DNA of 47,217 nucleotides, taken from positions 1 through 47,217 of the forward strand of contig CAVUEP010000038.1 of the NCBI GenBank assembly GCA_963740395.1, written 5' to 3'. The position numbers and the translations under genes are program-made. The stretch comes from CADEEN01 sp963740395 (GTDB taxonomy: Bacteria > Pseudomonadota > Gammaproteobacteria > Burkholderiales > Burkholderiaceae_C). Below the pieces are notes generated by a model. That model did no database searches and was not told where the DNA came from. It worked only from the letters and a program-made list of their open reading frames with translations. Below, piece by piece: positions 24,784-33,997 of this stretch (within the stretch, counting starts at the first letter, position 1; each line of letters opens with the position of its first letter).

Positions 24784-25467
24784 TCAGTCCCGGGTCTTGC
24801 GATACGGCTCCTCGAAATCGAGGAAATCCTGCTCGGCCAGCGCGTCGCTGACCCAGGCCGACACCCCCGGCGACGCCCACAGGCGCTCGACATAGGCCTG
24901 CGCAGGTGCCGACAGCGGCAAGGCATAGGTGCGAATGCGCGCTGCCACAGGCGCGTAGTAGGCGTCGACCGCGCCGAACTCGCCGAACAGGAACGGGCCG
25001 CCGCTCGACGCGAGTTGTTCACTCCACATGGCGTCGATGCGCGTGAGCTCGCCACGCACGTCGGCCCGCTCGGTCAGCAGGCGCGCACCGACATCGGGCA
25101 GCGCGGCCTCGATATTCATCGGGCAGTCGTTTCGCAGCGCCGAGAAGCCAGCGTGCATCTCGGCAGCCAGGCTGCGCGCGCGTGCCCGCTGCATCGGCTC
25201 GCGCGGCCAGATCGGCAGCTCGGGATACCGGTCGGCCACGGTCTCCGCGATCGCCAGCGTGTCCCATACCGCAAAGCTGTCGACAAGCAACACAGGCACC
25301 CGAGCGGCCGGTGTGTAGCGGGCCAGCTCGCGATAGAACGCCGAATCCTGTGAGAAATCGAATCGCAGCTTGATCTCGTCGAACGCGATGCCGAAGTGCC
25401 GCAGCAGCACCCACGGCCGCATCGACCACGAGGAGTAGTTCTTGTTGCCGATCACGAGTTGCAGCAT
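24784..25467 (-). CDS. Glutathione S-transferase family protein
   Basis: A 227-residue cytosolic GST. The N-terminal thioredoxin fold begins LVIGNKNYSSWSMRPWVLL, where the SSWSMR string marks a widely found bacterial subgroup with a serine in the glutathione-activating position. The cis-proline loop is RVPVLLVD and the glutathione gamma-glutamyl site follows at DTLAIAETVAD. The C-terminal helical domain has FGAVDAYYAPVAARIRTY. Substrate unknown. It converges on trmB and lies downstream of uppP on the same strand. Confidence 0.88.
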   Translation of the reverse strand: MLQLVIGNKNYSSWSMRPWVLLRHFGIAFDEIKLRFDFSQDSAFYRELARYTPAARVPVLLVDSFAVWDTLAIAETVADRYPELPIWPREPMQRARARSLAAEMHAGFSALRNDCPMNIEAALPDVGARLLTERADVRGELTRIDAMWSEQLASSGGPFLFGEFGAVDAYYAPVAARIRTYALPLSAPAQAYVERLWASPGVSAWVSDALAEQDFLDFEEPYRKTRD

Positions 25468-25507
25468 GCGCGGTCTCCTTGTCGAAGTCCGCCCATGCTA
25501 GCTGCGT

Positions 25508-26371
25508 TCAGGAGCGCCAGTCGACCCAGCCGGTGTAGGCGCTGAGAAGGATCAGGGCGCCGAAGACGATGCGGTACCAGGCGAAGACCGTGAAGTCATG
25601 CGTCGAGACATAGCGGATCAGCCAACGGATGCAGAGCCAGGCGCTGAAGAATGCGAACACGGTGCCGACCGCGAACATCGGCAGGTCGGCCGCCGACAGC
25701 AGGCTGCGGTCTTTCCAGACCGAGTAGGCACCGGCACCGATCAAGGTCGGAATCGCGAGGTAGAAGCTGAACTCGGTGGCGGCCTTGCGCGAAAAGCCGA
25801 AGACCATCGCGCCGATGATCGTGGCACCCGAGCGGCTGGTGCCGGGAATCAGCGCCAGGCACTGCACCAGGCCGACCTTCAGCGCATCGACGGCCGTCAT
25901 GTCGTCGACGCTCTCGACCCGGGCGTGCCGCTGGCCCTGCAGGTCGCGCTCGCCATAGGCCCGGTGGTGGCGCCGCTCGACCCACAGGATGATGAAGCCG
26001 CCGACGACAAAGGCGGTGGCCACCGGCACCGGGTGGAAAAGATGCGCCTTGATGGCGCCGCCCAGGGCTAGGCCGAACACCACCGCCGGCATGAAGGCAA
26101 TCACCACATTGCGTGCAAAGCGCTGCGCCACCGCGTCGCCGCCCAGGCCCGTGACCGTGCGCATCAGCCGCTCACGGTACTCCCAGATCACGGCGAACAT
26201 GGCCCCGGTCTGGATCGCGACCTCGAACACCTTGACGCCGGCGCCGTTGAACTTGAGCAACGAGGCGGCAAGAATCAAATGCCCGGTCGACGAGATCGGC
26301 AGGAACTCGGTGAGGCCCTCGACGACGCCCATCACTGCGGCCTGGGCCAGCACGATCCAATCCACGATCAC
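25508..26371 (-). CDS. uppP: Undecaprenyl-diphosphate phosphatase
   Basis: UppP (BacA) is an integral membrane phosphatase that recycles undecaprenyl pyrophosphate for peptidoglycan and LPS synthesis. The 287-residue protein has both active-site motifs, GLTEFLPISSTGHLIL and IPGTSRSGATIIGA, among about eight hydrophobic helices. The GTG at 26371 is the likely start, with GTG 26365 as alternative. A charged loop (RHHRAYGERDLQGQRHARVE) between the two halves is longer than in E. coli but common in related bacteria. Confidence 0.95.
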   Translation of the reverse strand: MIVDWIVLAQAAVMGVVEGLTEFLPISSTGHLILAASLLKFNGAGVKVFEVAIQTGAMFAVIWEYRERLMRTVTGLGGDAVAQRFARNVVIAFMPAVVFGLALGGAIKAHLFHPVPVATAFVVGGFIILWVERRHHRAYGERDLQGQRHARVESVDDMTAVDALKVGLVQCLALIPGTSRSGATIIGAMVFGFSRKAATEFSFYLAIPTLIGAGAYSVWKDRSLLSAADLPMFAVGTVFAFFSAWLCIRWLIRYVSTHDFTVFAWYRIVFGALILLSAYTGWVDWRS

Positions 26372-26471
26372 TCCTGTAGGGTAGGCCCGCGGCGCAGGGC
26401 GGCGAACGGGCGGCGGATGATAGCGGGCCCGTGCGCGCTCTCAGGCCGCGACGCCGCCCTGTTCGATGCAC

Positions 26472-27035
26472 TCAGCGCGGCTCAACGAAGCGAATCTCGA
26501 TGCCGCGCGCAGTGACGACGACGTCGGCCGACGTGATCCCGGCCCGCTGCAACAACTCGATGCGCTGCGCGTCCGCACGGTAGAGCACGAACTCGTCGAG
26601 CAGTCGCTCGGCCAGCAGGGCCCCAACCCGCGCCCCCGTTGCGGACAGCGGGCCACTGCCGAGATCGAGCCGGGCCTCCTGCACCTGCACCTGCTGCATG
26701 CGTACCGTGGCATCCGAGGGCTCGAAGCGCAACGCATAGTCCAGCGCCAGGCTGCCGCGCACGGTGCGGCCCGACAGGCGCTCGGTCGCAATCAGGTCGA
26801 GGTCGGTGCCGACGCGGTTGCGCTCAGGCAGCAGGCGCAATGTGGGTCGGGCGACGGTCACGTCGATCACTTCGAGCACGCGGCGCTGGTGCGGGAACTG
26901 GCGCTCGACCAGGCGCTGCAAGTCGGCCTCTGTCAGCGTCACGGTGCGCGGGCCACTCAGGCCGGCGCACCCGGACAGCAGGGCCGGGGCGCACACCGCG
27001 AGCGCCACAGCCGCGGCGAAATGTCGACGGTGCAT
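26472..27035 (-). CDS. DUF1439 (YceB-like) lipoprotein
   Basis: A 187-residue lipoprotein with a signal peptide ending at LLSGC. The body follows the DUF1439/YceB pattern: TLTEADLQRLVERQFP near the start, then alternating beta strands (LDLIATERLSGRTVRGSLALDYALRFE) that form a tubular lipid-binding-like fold. ATG 27035 was chosen over an upstream start because it opens the signal peptide. The start is divergent from the tetR gene, with 80 bases between them containing a palindromic operator candidate. Confidence 0.75.
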   Translation of the reverse strand: MHRRHFAAAVALAVCAPALLSGCAGLSGPRTVTLTEADLQRLVERQFPHQRRVLEVIDVTVARPTLRLLPERNRVGTDLDLIATERLSGRTVRGSLALDYALRFEPSDATVRMQQVQVQEARLDLGSGPLSATGARVGALLAERLLDEFVLYRADAQRIELLQRAGITSADVVVTARGIEIRFVEPR

Positions 27036-27093
27036 GCCGCCGATTCTAGAAGCCGGCCCCAATTGCCCCGTTTCCCGGCCTGGCCTACATTAA

Positions 27094-27107
27094 TGACTAT
27101 CCAGTCA
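27094..27107 (+). promoter_or_regulatory. Palindromic TetR operator candidate TGACT-N4-AGTCA
   Basis: A perfect inverted repeat TGACT-ATCC-AGTCA lies 9 bases before the tetR ATG, inside an A/T-rich patch between divergent genes. Operators of many TetR-family repressors that control efflux genes contain similar TGAC...GTCA half-sites. Autoregulation is therefore likely; control of the DUF1439 gene is possible. The assignment is inference from position and symmetry. Confidence 0.5.
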
Positions 27108-27115
27108 GTAAATTG

Positions 27116-27790
27116 ATGTCCAGCCCCGTTGCCACCGACACCCGCCCCTCGCTGCGCCAGCGCCGCAAGGACGCGCGGCCGCACGAACTGCTCGAAGCGG
27201 CCCTGAGCCTGTTTGTCGAGAAGGGGTTCGCGGCCACGCGCGCCGAAGAAGTGGCGCAATTGGCCGGCGTCTCCAAGGGCACGCTCTACCTCTACTACCC
27301 GAGCAAGGAAGAGCTGCTCAAGGCCGTGATCGCGCATTACCTGTCGGCGCGCATTGCCGATACCGCGGAAGAAGTGCGCCGGATCGAGGGCCCGATGGCG
27401 CCGGTGCTGCGCGACATGCTGGTGCCGTGGTGGCAGCAGACCTACGCAAGTCCTGCCTCGGGCACGTTCAAGCTCATCATCTCCGAGGTCCGCAACTTTC
27501 CCGAGATCGCCGCGTTCTATGTGCGCGAGGTCATCGAGCCCGGACATGAACTGGTCGGCACCATCCTGCGGCGCGGCATCGCCAGCGGCGAGTTCCGCGC
27601 CGTCAACGTCGAAAGCACGGTGCACTCCTTGCTGCTGCCGATGGTCATGCTGTGCACGCACAAGCATGCGCTGGGCGCCTGCACGGCGCACACGATCGAC
27701 GCCACGAAATTCATTGCCGACCATGTCGAACTGGTGCTGGCTGGCCTGCTGCAAGCGCCGGGCGCGCCCGCGCGCAAGACCCGCCCATAA
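27116..27790 (+). CDS. TetR/AcrR-family transcriptional regulator
   Basis: A 224-residue repressor. The N-terminal helix-turn-helix is LLEAALSLFVEKGF followed by AEEVAQLAGVSKGTLYLYYPSKEELL, a classic TetR signature. The C-terminal ligand domain (about residues 80-215) has the TetR_C pattern seen next to resistance-nodulation pumps (FKLIISEVRNFPEIAAFYV). It precedes pcm and tolC on the same strand with a 27-base gap, so it probably controls an export function. The inducer is unknown. ATG 27116 is preferred to TTG 27113. Confidence 0.88.
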   Translation: MSSPVATDTRPSLRQRRKDARPHELLEAALSLFVEKGFAATRAEEVAQLAGVSKGTLYLYYPSKEELLKAVIAHYLSARIADTAEEVRRIEGPMAPVLRDMLVPWWQQTYASPASGTFKLIISEVRNFPEIAAFYVREVIEPGHELVGTILRRGIASGEFRAVNVESTVHSLLLPMVMLCTHKHALGACTAHTIDATKFIADHVELVLAGLLQAPGAPARKTRP

Positions 27791-27817
27791 AATCAGCCGG
27801 ATCTTCCAGGCCGCACC

Positions 27818-28471
27818 ATGAACATCGAACAAGCCCGCTTCAACATGATCGAGCAGCAGATCCGCCCCTGGGAGGTGCTGGACCAGGGCGTGCTGTCGCT
27901 GCTGGCGCTGGTCAAGCGCGAGGATTTCGTGCCGCCGGCCTACAAGGCGCTGGCCTTCGTCGACACCGAGGTGCCGCTGCCCGAAGGCCAGGCCATGCTC
28001 GCACCCAAGGTCGAGGCGCGCCTGCTGCAGGCGCTGCATGTCGCCCGCCACGAGCGCGTGCTCGAGATCGGCGCAGGATCGGGCCACATGACGGCGTTGC
28101 TCGCGCACCGGGCGCAGCACGTGATCGGGCTCGAGATCCGGCCGGCGCTGGTGGCGATGGCCGCAGCGAACCTGCGCCGCGCGGGCATCGCCAACGCCTC
28201 GATCCGCGAAGCCGACGGCGCGCAGGGCCTGAGCGCCGAAGCGCCGTTCGACGTGATCGTCTTGTCGGGCTCGGTCGCCGAGGTACCCCAAACCCTGCTG
28301 GCCCAGTTGAAGACCGGCGGCCGGCTGGCTGCGATCGTCGGCGAGGAGCCGATGATGCGCGCGGTGCTGTTCACGTGCGTGGCCCCGGGCCAGTTCACGC
28401 GCGTCGAGCTGTTCGACACCGTCGCGCCACGCCTGCAGGGGTTTGCCGAAGCGCCGGCCTTCCGATTCTGA
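27818..28471 (+). CDS. pcm: Protein-L-isoaspartate O-methyltransferase family protein
   Basis: A 217-residue SAM methyltransferase of the PCM group, which repairs isoaspartyl residues in aged proteins. The start is typical of the betaproteobacterial family (MNIEQARFNMIEQQIRPWEV), followed by FVPPAYKALAFVDTEVPLPEGQ and motif I VLEIGAGSGHMTALLA. The usual GSGYQ appears as GSGHM, so catalytic identity is not fully assured. Standing directly before tolC is the normal order in Burkholderiales. Confidence 0.82.
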   Translation: MNIEQARFNMIEQQIRPWEVLDQGVLSLLALVKREDFVPPAYKALAFVDTEVPLPEGQAMLAPKVEARLLQALHVARHERVLEIGAGSGHMTALLAHRAQHVIGLEIRPALVAMAAANLRRAGIANASIREADGAQGLSAEAPFDVIVLSGSVAEVPQTLLAQLKTGGRLAAIVGEEPMMRAVLFTCVAPGQFTRVELFDTVAPRLQGFAEAPAFRF

Positions 28472-28599
28472 TGCCACCCATGCAATTGGCACCCGCGTTC
28501 CGTCCGCCGGTCGCAAACCGACCGGCCGGCCTCCCCGGCTCCGCTACAACGCGCGCTGCCGTTCCTGTCGATTCGAAATCAATCCTCGGAGGATCCTTC

Positions 28600-29922
28600 A
28601 TGCCCCGCTTGCGCCACCTGTTGCTGGCCCCATTCCTTCTGGCGACGGTGCCCGGCGCCTGGGCGCAGAGCCTGCAGGAAGTTTATGAAGCCGCGCGCGG
28701 CTACGACGCCGCCTATCTCGCGGCCCGAGCCCAGGCCGAGTCGGCACAGCACCGCAAGGCGCAGAGCGAAGCGCTGCGCCTGCCCACCGTCACCGCGACG
28801 GGCAGCCTCACGCACACGCAGACCGATCCGCCGTCGAGCCTTGTCAACCCGGGCGGCAACGCTGGCGGCGCCACCGTGACGGCCGTCGGCGTCAGCGGGA
28901 GCCAGCCGCTCTTCAACCGCGCCAACGCGGCCACGATCAACCAGGCCGAGCGCATTCTCGAGGTCTCGCGCGCCGATCTGCAGACTGCCGAGCAGGAACT
29001 GATCGTGCGCACGGCGCAGACCTATTTCGACGTGCTGGTCGCGCAGGACACGCTGGCGGCCGCGCAGGCGAGCAAGACCGCCATCGCCGAACAGTTGGCG
29101 TCGGCCAAGCGCAATTTCGAGGTCGGCACGGCAACGATCACGGACACCCGCGAGGCGCAGGCCCGCTTCGACCTCGCCACGGCCGCCGAAATCGCCGCCG
29201 ACAACGACCTGCGCGCCAAACGCATCGCGCTGGACCAATTGGTCGGCCGCGACGGCGTCACGCCCAAGCCGCTGGCGATCCCGGTGGCACTGCCGGCATT
29301 GGCCCCGACGCAGGTCGGCGACTGGGTGACGCAGGCGCAGACCGCGCACCCGGCCGTGCGCAAGGCCGACCTGGGCCTGGCCATCGCACGCCTGGAAACC
29401 GACAAGGCCCGTGCGGGCGAGATGCCGACCGTCAACGCGGTCGCCAGCGTGGGCGCCAATCGCCTGACCGGCACCGGCACGGTCGGCAACACCACCAGCG
29501 CCAGCCTGGGCGTGCAGCTGAACTATCCGTTGTTCACCGGCTTTGCGGTGCAGAACCGCATCAAGGAGACGCTCTCGCTCGAGGAGCGCTCGCGCAACGA
29601 CCTCGATGCGGCACGGCGTGGTGTCGCACAAAGCACCCGCGTCGCCTTCTTCGGCTACCAGTCCGGGCAGGCCCAGGTCAAGGCGCTCGAAGCGGCCGAA
29701 TCCTCCAGCAAGCTGGCGCTCGAGGCCACGCAGCTCGGCTATCGCGTCGGCGTGCGCGTCAACCTGGACGTGCTCAACGCCCAGACGCAACTCTTCACGA
29801 CGCAGCGCGACCTGTCCCGGGCCCGCTATGACGTGCTGCTCAGCGGCCTGCGTCTGCGCCAGGCCTCGGGCACCTTGCAGCCGTCCGACATCAATGCCGT
29901 CAACGCCCTGATGTCAAAGTAA
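28600..29922 (+). CDS. tolC: TolC-family outer membrane efflux channel
   Basis: A 440-residue outer-membrane channel of type I secretion and tripartite pumps. It has a Sec signal peptide (cleavage after GAWA), then SLQEVYEAARGYDAAYLAARA, the first alpha-barrel helix. Two outer membrane efflux repeats follow, with QPLFNRANAATINQAE and ETLSLEERSRNDLDAARR; the second repeat ends at VGVRVNLDVLNAQTQLF. A good ribosome site (GGAGGA) lies about 8 bases before the ATG at 28600. No membrane-fusion or inner-membrane pump genes are adjacent. Confidence 0.93.
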   Translation: MPRLRHLLLAPFLLATVPGAWAQSLQEVYEAARGYDAAYLAARAQAESAQHRKAQSEALRLPTVTATGSLTHTQTDPPSSLVNPGGNAGGATVTAVGVSGSQPLFNRANAATINQAERILEVSRADLQTAEQELIVRTAQTYFDVLVAQDTLAAAQASKTAIAEQLASAKRNFEVGTATITDTREAQARFDLATAAEIAADNDLRAKRIALDQLVGRDGVTPKPLAIPVALPALAPTQVGDWVTQAQTAHPAVRKADLGLAIARLETDKARAGEMPTVNAVASVGANRLTGTGTVGNTTSASLGVQLNYPLFTGFAVQNRIKETLSLEERSRNDLDAARRGVAQSTRVAFFGYQSGQAQVKALEAAESSSKLALEATQLGYRVGVRVNLDVLNAQTQLFTTQRDLSRARYDVLLSGLRLRQASGTLQPSDINAVNALMSK

Positions 29923-30003
29923 AGCTCGGTAAACCCGCGCGCCGCGTTCAACGTGGCGCGCGCCCAGGCCGTTAGGCTCCGCACATCAGCAGGAGCACCG
30001 GGC

Positions 30004-31494
30004 ATGACTGTTGCACTGGCCACCCAGGCCGCCATCGCGGCGCATCGCTTCGGCCTGGGCGAAGCCGACGCCGAATCGACCCTGCGGGGCGACCCTCGCG
30101 GCTGGCTGACGGCTCAGATCGGCCCCGCCGACGTGCAGCGCAGCACCGGCACCCAACCGTTGCCGAGCGCGGCCGAGGGCCTGCGACGGCATCTCGAGTT
30201 CGTGCAGCAGCGGCGCCAGCGCCGCGAAGCCAGCGCTGCGCCTGCGATGGGCGCGACGGAACCGCGCTCGATCGAGCAGCAGTTCGGCGAACACTTCCGC
30301 CAGCTGGTGCAGGCCGACACGCGTGCGCGCCTGAGCACGGCCGCGCTCACGGCGCGACCGTTCACGGAGCGCCTGGCGCTCTTCTGGGCCAATCACTTCA
30401 CGGTCTCGATGGCCAAGGCCAGCGTGCGTGGCCTGGTCGGCGCGTTCGAGCGCGAAGCGATCCGGCCGCACATCGGCGGGCGCTTCGAGGACCTGCTGCG
30501 CGCAGCCGTCCTGCACCCGGCCATGCTGCGCTACCTCGACAACGATCAATCGGCGGGTCCGCACTCCCAGGTCGTGCAGCGCCTGGCGCAGCGCGCCCGA
30601 CGCGTCAACGACGGGCAGTCGCCGCGCGTCACCGGCCTCAACGAGAACCTGGCGCGCGAGGTGCTGGAGTTGCACACGCTGGGCGCGGCGGCGGCGCGCA
30701 ACGGCACCTACACCCAGGCCGACGTGACGGCCTTCGCCGCCGTGCTCACCGGCTGGCGGCTGCCGATCGCTGCCTACACGGACAGTTCGCGCGGCGCGCA
30801 GCTGGGCCCGGCAATCGCCGCCGCCGGCGCCGACAGCCCGACCCGTTTCGAACCCGCCTGGCACGAACCAGGTGACAAAACGGTGCTCGGCAGGCGCTAC
30901 CGCGAAGGCAGCGACGCCCTGGGCCAGGTGCTGCACGGCCTGGCGCGCCACCCGGCCACGGCCGAATTCGTGAGCATCAAGCTGGCGCGGCATTTCGTGG
31001 CCGATGAGCCGCCAGCGGCGCTGATCGAGCGCATGGTGCAGGCTTGGCGCGCCACGGAGGGCGACCTGCCCAGCGTCTACCGCAGCCTGCTCGACGCGCC
31101 CGAAGCCTGGTTGCCCAGCGCCGCCAAGCTGAAAAGCCCGGAAGAACTGGTGCTCTCCTGCGTGCGTGTGCTGCGCCTGGGGCATGTGGCCTTCCAGCGT
31201 CAGCCCGACGCCGGCATCGCCACCCTCGGCCAGCGCGTGCAGGCGGCGCCCTCGCCTGCAGGCTGGCCCGACAAGGCCGCAGAGTGGCTCGGTCCCGACG
31301 CCGTCTGGAAGCGGGTCGAGTGGGTGACACGGCTGGCGGAGCGGGCCGGCGGCCAGGTCGACGCACGGGCCCTGGCGCAGGCCAGCCTGGGGCCGCTGCT
31401 CACGCCTGGCACGGCACGCCAGATCGAACGTGCCGCGGACGCGTCACAGGCGCTGGCCCTGCTGTTGCTCTCACCCGAGTTCCAACGTCGCTGA
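30004..31494 (+). CDS. DUF1800 domain protein
   Basis: A 496-residue protein of the DUF1800 family, whose members are almost always encoded next to a DUF1501 protein. Typical blocks are AAHRFGLG at the start, RLALFWANHFTVSMAKASVRG, GLNENLAREVLELHTLGA, DVTAFAAVLTGW, and LARHFVADEPPAALIERMV. No signal peptide is obvious. The role is unproven; such pairs have been linked to secreted or surface proteins. ATG 30004 is preceded by CAGGAGCA. The gap to the DUF1501 gene is 13 bases. Confidence 0.85.
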   Translation: MTVALATQAAIAAHRFGLGEADAESTLRGDPRGWLTAQIGPADVQRSTGTQPLPSAAEGLRRHLEFVQQRRQRREASAAPAMGATEPRSIEQQFGEHFRQLVQADTRARLSTAALTARPFTERLALFWANHFTVSMAKASVRGLVGAFEREAIRPHIGGRFEDLLRAAVLHPAMLRYLDNDQSAGPHSQVVQRLAQRARRVNDGQSPRVTGLNENLAREVLELHTLGAAAARNGTYTQADVTAFAAVLTGWRLPIAAYTDSSRGAQLGPAIAAAGADSPTRFEPAWHEPGDKTVLGRRYREGSDALGQVLHGLARHPATAEFVSIKLARHFVADEPPAALIERMVQAWRATEGDLPSVYRSLLDAPEAWLPSAAKLKSPEELVLSCVRVLRLGHVAFQRQPDAGIATLGQRVQAAPSPAGWPDKAAEWLGPDAVWKRVEWVTRLAERAGGQVDARALAQASLGPLLTPGTARQIERAADASQALALLLLSPEFQRR

Positions 31495-31507
31495 ATAGGG
31501 GTTTCAA

Positions 31508-32686
31508 ATGCACCCGATCAATCGCCGCGACATGCTCCTCGGTGCCGCCTCGCTGGTTGCGCCGGTCTCGCTGGTCTGGGCGGCTGCGGCGCCCGGCGCG
31601 CGCCCGGACGACGCCCGTTTCATCTTCGTGCTGCTGCGCGGTGGCCTGGACGGGTTGGGCGCGGTGCCGGCCATCGGCGACCCCGATTTCGCGGCGGCGC
31701 GCGGCCCGCTGGCCCAGTTCGCAACGCCGGCACTGGCGCTCGAGGGCACGCCGTTTGCGCTGCACCCGAGCCTGACGGAACTGCACGGCCTGTACCGCAG
31801 TGGCGAACTCGCCGTGATCCACGCCACCGGCCTGGCGTACCGCGAGCGCTCGCACTTCGACGCCCAACAGGTGCTCGAGTCGGGTGGCACGCGGCCGCAC
31901 GAGCTGGCCACGGGCTGGCTCGGCCGCGCCCTGGCCGCACATGGCAACCGCGAGGGCCTGGCGCTGACGACTGCGGTGCCACTTGCATTGCGCGGCAGCG
32001 ACCGCGTCGACACCTGGGCGCCGTCGGTATTGCCCGAACCCTCGCCCGACCTGCTCGCGCGACTGGAATCGCTCTATGCCGGCGACGTGGCGCTGGCCCA
32101 GGCCCTGGCCCGCGCCAAGGCCCTGCGCGAGCAACCCGGCATGAACGACACCCCGACCGCAGGCGGTCGCGCTGCCGCCATCGCATTGGCACGCAAGGCC
32201 GGCGAGATGGTCACCGCCTCTCGCGGACCGCGCGTGGCGATGCTCGAGATGGGCGGCTGGGACACCCATGCCAACCAGGCCGCGCCGGCCGGCGCGCTGG
32301 CCAACAACCTGCGCACGCTCGACGCCGCGCTGGCGGCATTGCGCGAGTCGATGGCGGGCGCGGCGTGGTCACGCAGCGTCGTCGTCGTCGCCACCGAGTT
32401 CGGTCGCGAGGTGGCGGTCAACGGCACCCAGGGCACCGACCATGGCACCGGTGGCGCGGCCTTCGTGCTCGGCGGCGCCGTGCACGGTGGTCGCGTCCTC
32501 ACCGATTGGCCCGGCCTGGCAAAGGCGCAGCGCTTCGAGGGCCGCGACCTGCGCGTCACGACCGACCTGCGCGGCGTGCTCAAGGGCGTGCTAGGCGAGC
32601 ACCTGCGCGTGCCGACGAGCGTGATCGAGCAGACCGTGTTCCCGGGTTCGGCCGCCGTGCGCGCCGTGCCCCTGCTCAAGGCCTAG
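31508..32686 (+). CDS. DUF1501 (sulfatase-like) secreted protein with Tat-type signal
   Basis: A 392-residue protein whose N-terminus, NRRDMLLGAASLVAPVSLV, resembles a twin-arginine signal. The body belongs to DUF1501, an alkaline-phosphatase/sulfatase-like superfamily. Typical blocks are FIFVLLRGGLDGL, YRERSHFDAQQVLESG, MLEMGGWDTHANQ, TEFGRE and GTDHGTGGAAFVLGG, which carry the presumed metal ligands. It forms an operon with the DUF1800 gene. Its stop shares the palindrome CTAG with the stop of the convergent waaA. The pair lies between tolC and waaA. Confidence 0.86.
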   Translation: MHPINRRDMLLGAASLVAPVSLVWAAAAPGARPDDARFIFVLLRGGLDGLGAVPAIGDPDFAAARGPLAQFATPALALEGTPFALHPSLTELHGLYRSGELAVIHATGLAYRERSHFDAQQVLESGGTRPHELATGWLGRALAAHGNREGLALTTAVPLALRGSDRVDTWAPSVLPEPSPDLLARLESLYAGDVALAQALARAKALREQPGMNDTPTAGGRAAAIALARKAGEMVTASRGPRVAMLEMGGWDTHANQAAPAGALANNLRTLDAALAALRESMAGAAWSRSVVVVATEFGREVAVNGTQGTDHGTGGAAFVLGGAVHGGRVLTDWPGLAKAQRFEGRDLRVTTDLRGVLKGVLGEHLRVPTSVIEQTVFPGSAAVRAVPLLKA

Positions 32687-33997
32687 ACCGACTTCAACCC
32701 CGTCAGCAGCATCGCGATGCGCTGCGCCATGCGCTCGGTGGCACCGCGGTGGCCGCCGGCAAAGGCGAGCGCGGCCTCGACCCACTCGTTGCGCCGCGCG
32801 TCGCTGGCCAAGGCCGCCGCACGGCGCACGCCGCTGTGTAGGTCGTTCATGCGCACCGCGGCGCCGGCCTCGATCGCCAGCAGCGCGGCGTCCTCGAAAT
32901 TGAAGGTGTGCGGCCCCAGCACCAGCGGGCAGCCGCAGGCTGCGGCCTCGATCAGGTTCTGGCCCCCCAGTGGCGCGAAGCTGCCGCCCAGCAGGGCCAC
33001 GTCGGCGCAGGCGTAGTACAGCGGCATCTCGCTCATCGAGTCACCGAGCCAGACGTCGGCCGTGGCGGCCTCGGATGGCGGCATGTCGGTCCAACTGCTG
33101 CGGCGTTGCAACGAGAACCCCTGCGCTTGCGATCATGGACGCGACCTCGTCGAAGCGCTGAGGATGGCGCGGCACGATCACCAGCAGCGGCCGTGGCTCG
33201 GGCAGTGCGCGCCAGGCGTCCAGCAGCAATTGCTCTTCACCCTCGCGGCTGACCGCCATCAGCACCACCGGGCGCGGCAGCGCCTGGCGCCACATGTGAC
33301 CGCGCGCCAGGAGCTTGGCAGGCGGCGTGATGTCGAACTTGGTATTGCCGCAGACCTCGACCGGCTTGGCGCCCGACTCGCGCAGGCGCTGGGCGTCGCG
33401 TGCCGTCTGCGCCAGCACGCGATCGAAGGCCGCCAAGGCCGGCCGCAGCAGGATGTCGAAGCGGCGGCCCTTGCGCTGGCTCTTGGCCGAGAGCCGCGCG
33501 TTGGCCAGCACCATGGGCAGATGTGCCTCGCGTGCGCGCGTGCATCAGGTTGGGCCAGACCTCGGTTTCCATGATCACGCCCACCGCCGGCCGGTAGCGC
33601 TTGAGGAAGCGCCGCACCGCACCGGGCGTGTCGTAGGGGAACCAGGCCTGGTCGTCGTTGGCCTGCAGCAGATCATGCCCGGCGGCGACACCGGTGGCCG
33701 TGCTGCAGGTCAGCAGCAGGCGCATCTGCGGCAACTCGGCTCGCAACGCCTGCACCAGCGGCGCCGCCGCCAGGGTCTCTCCGAGCGAGACGGCATGGAT
33801 CCAGACCACGCCACCCTTGCCGCGCCGTGGCGGCAGCTTGTAGCGCCCCAGGCGCTCACCCAGTGCGCTTGCGGTAGGCCGGCTCGGCAGCGCCGCGCCA
33901 CCACAGCCGCGCCAGGTACAGCGGCGTCAGCAACGCAGAGTGCCAGCGAGTACAGCGCGCGAAGCAGCGGCCGAGCATGCCGACAGCGCTTGTTCAA
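32683..33997 (-). CDS. waaA: 3-deoxy-D-manno-octulosonic acid transferase
   Basis: WaaA (KdtA) adds Kdo to lipid A precursor in LPS synthesis. The corrected protein has about 436 residues with an N-terminal membrane anchor (LLRALYSLAL), the GT-B N-domain (WIHAVSLGETLAAAPLVQAL, VIMETEVWPNLM), and the C-domain (ADVWLGDSMSEMPLYYACAD, GGSFAPLGGQNLIEAAACGCP). Four extra bases break the frame, at 33858/33859, 33937/33938, 33536/33537 and 33109/33110. All are third-position doublets (Gly, Leu, Ala and Val). The TTG start at 33997 overlaps the pgm stop (TTGA), so the genes are coupled. Confidence 0.9.
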
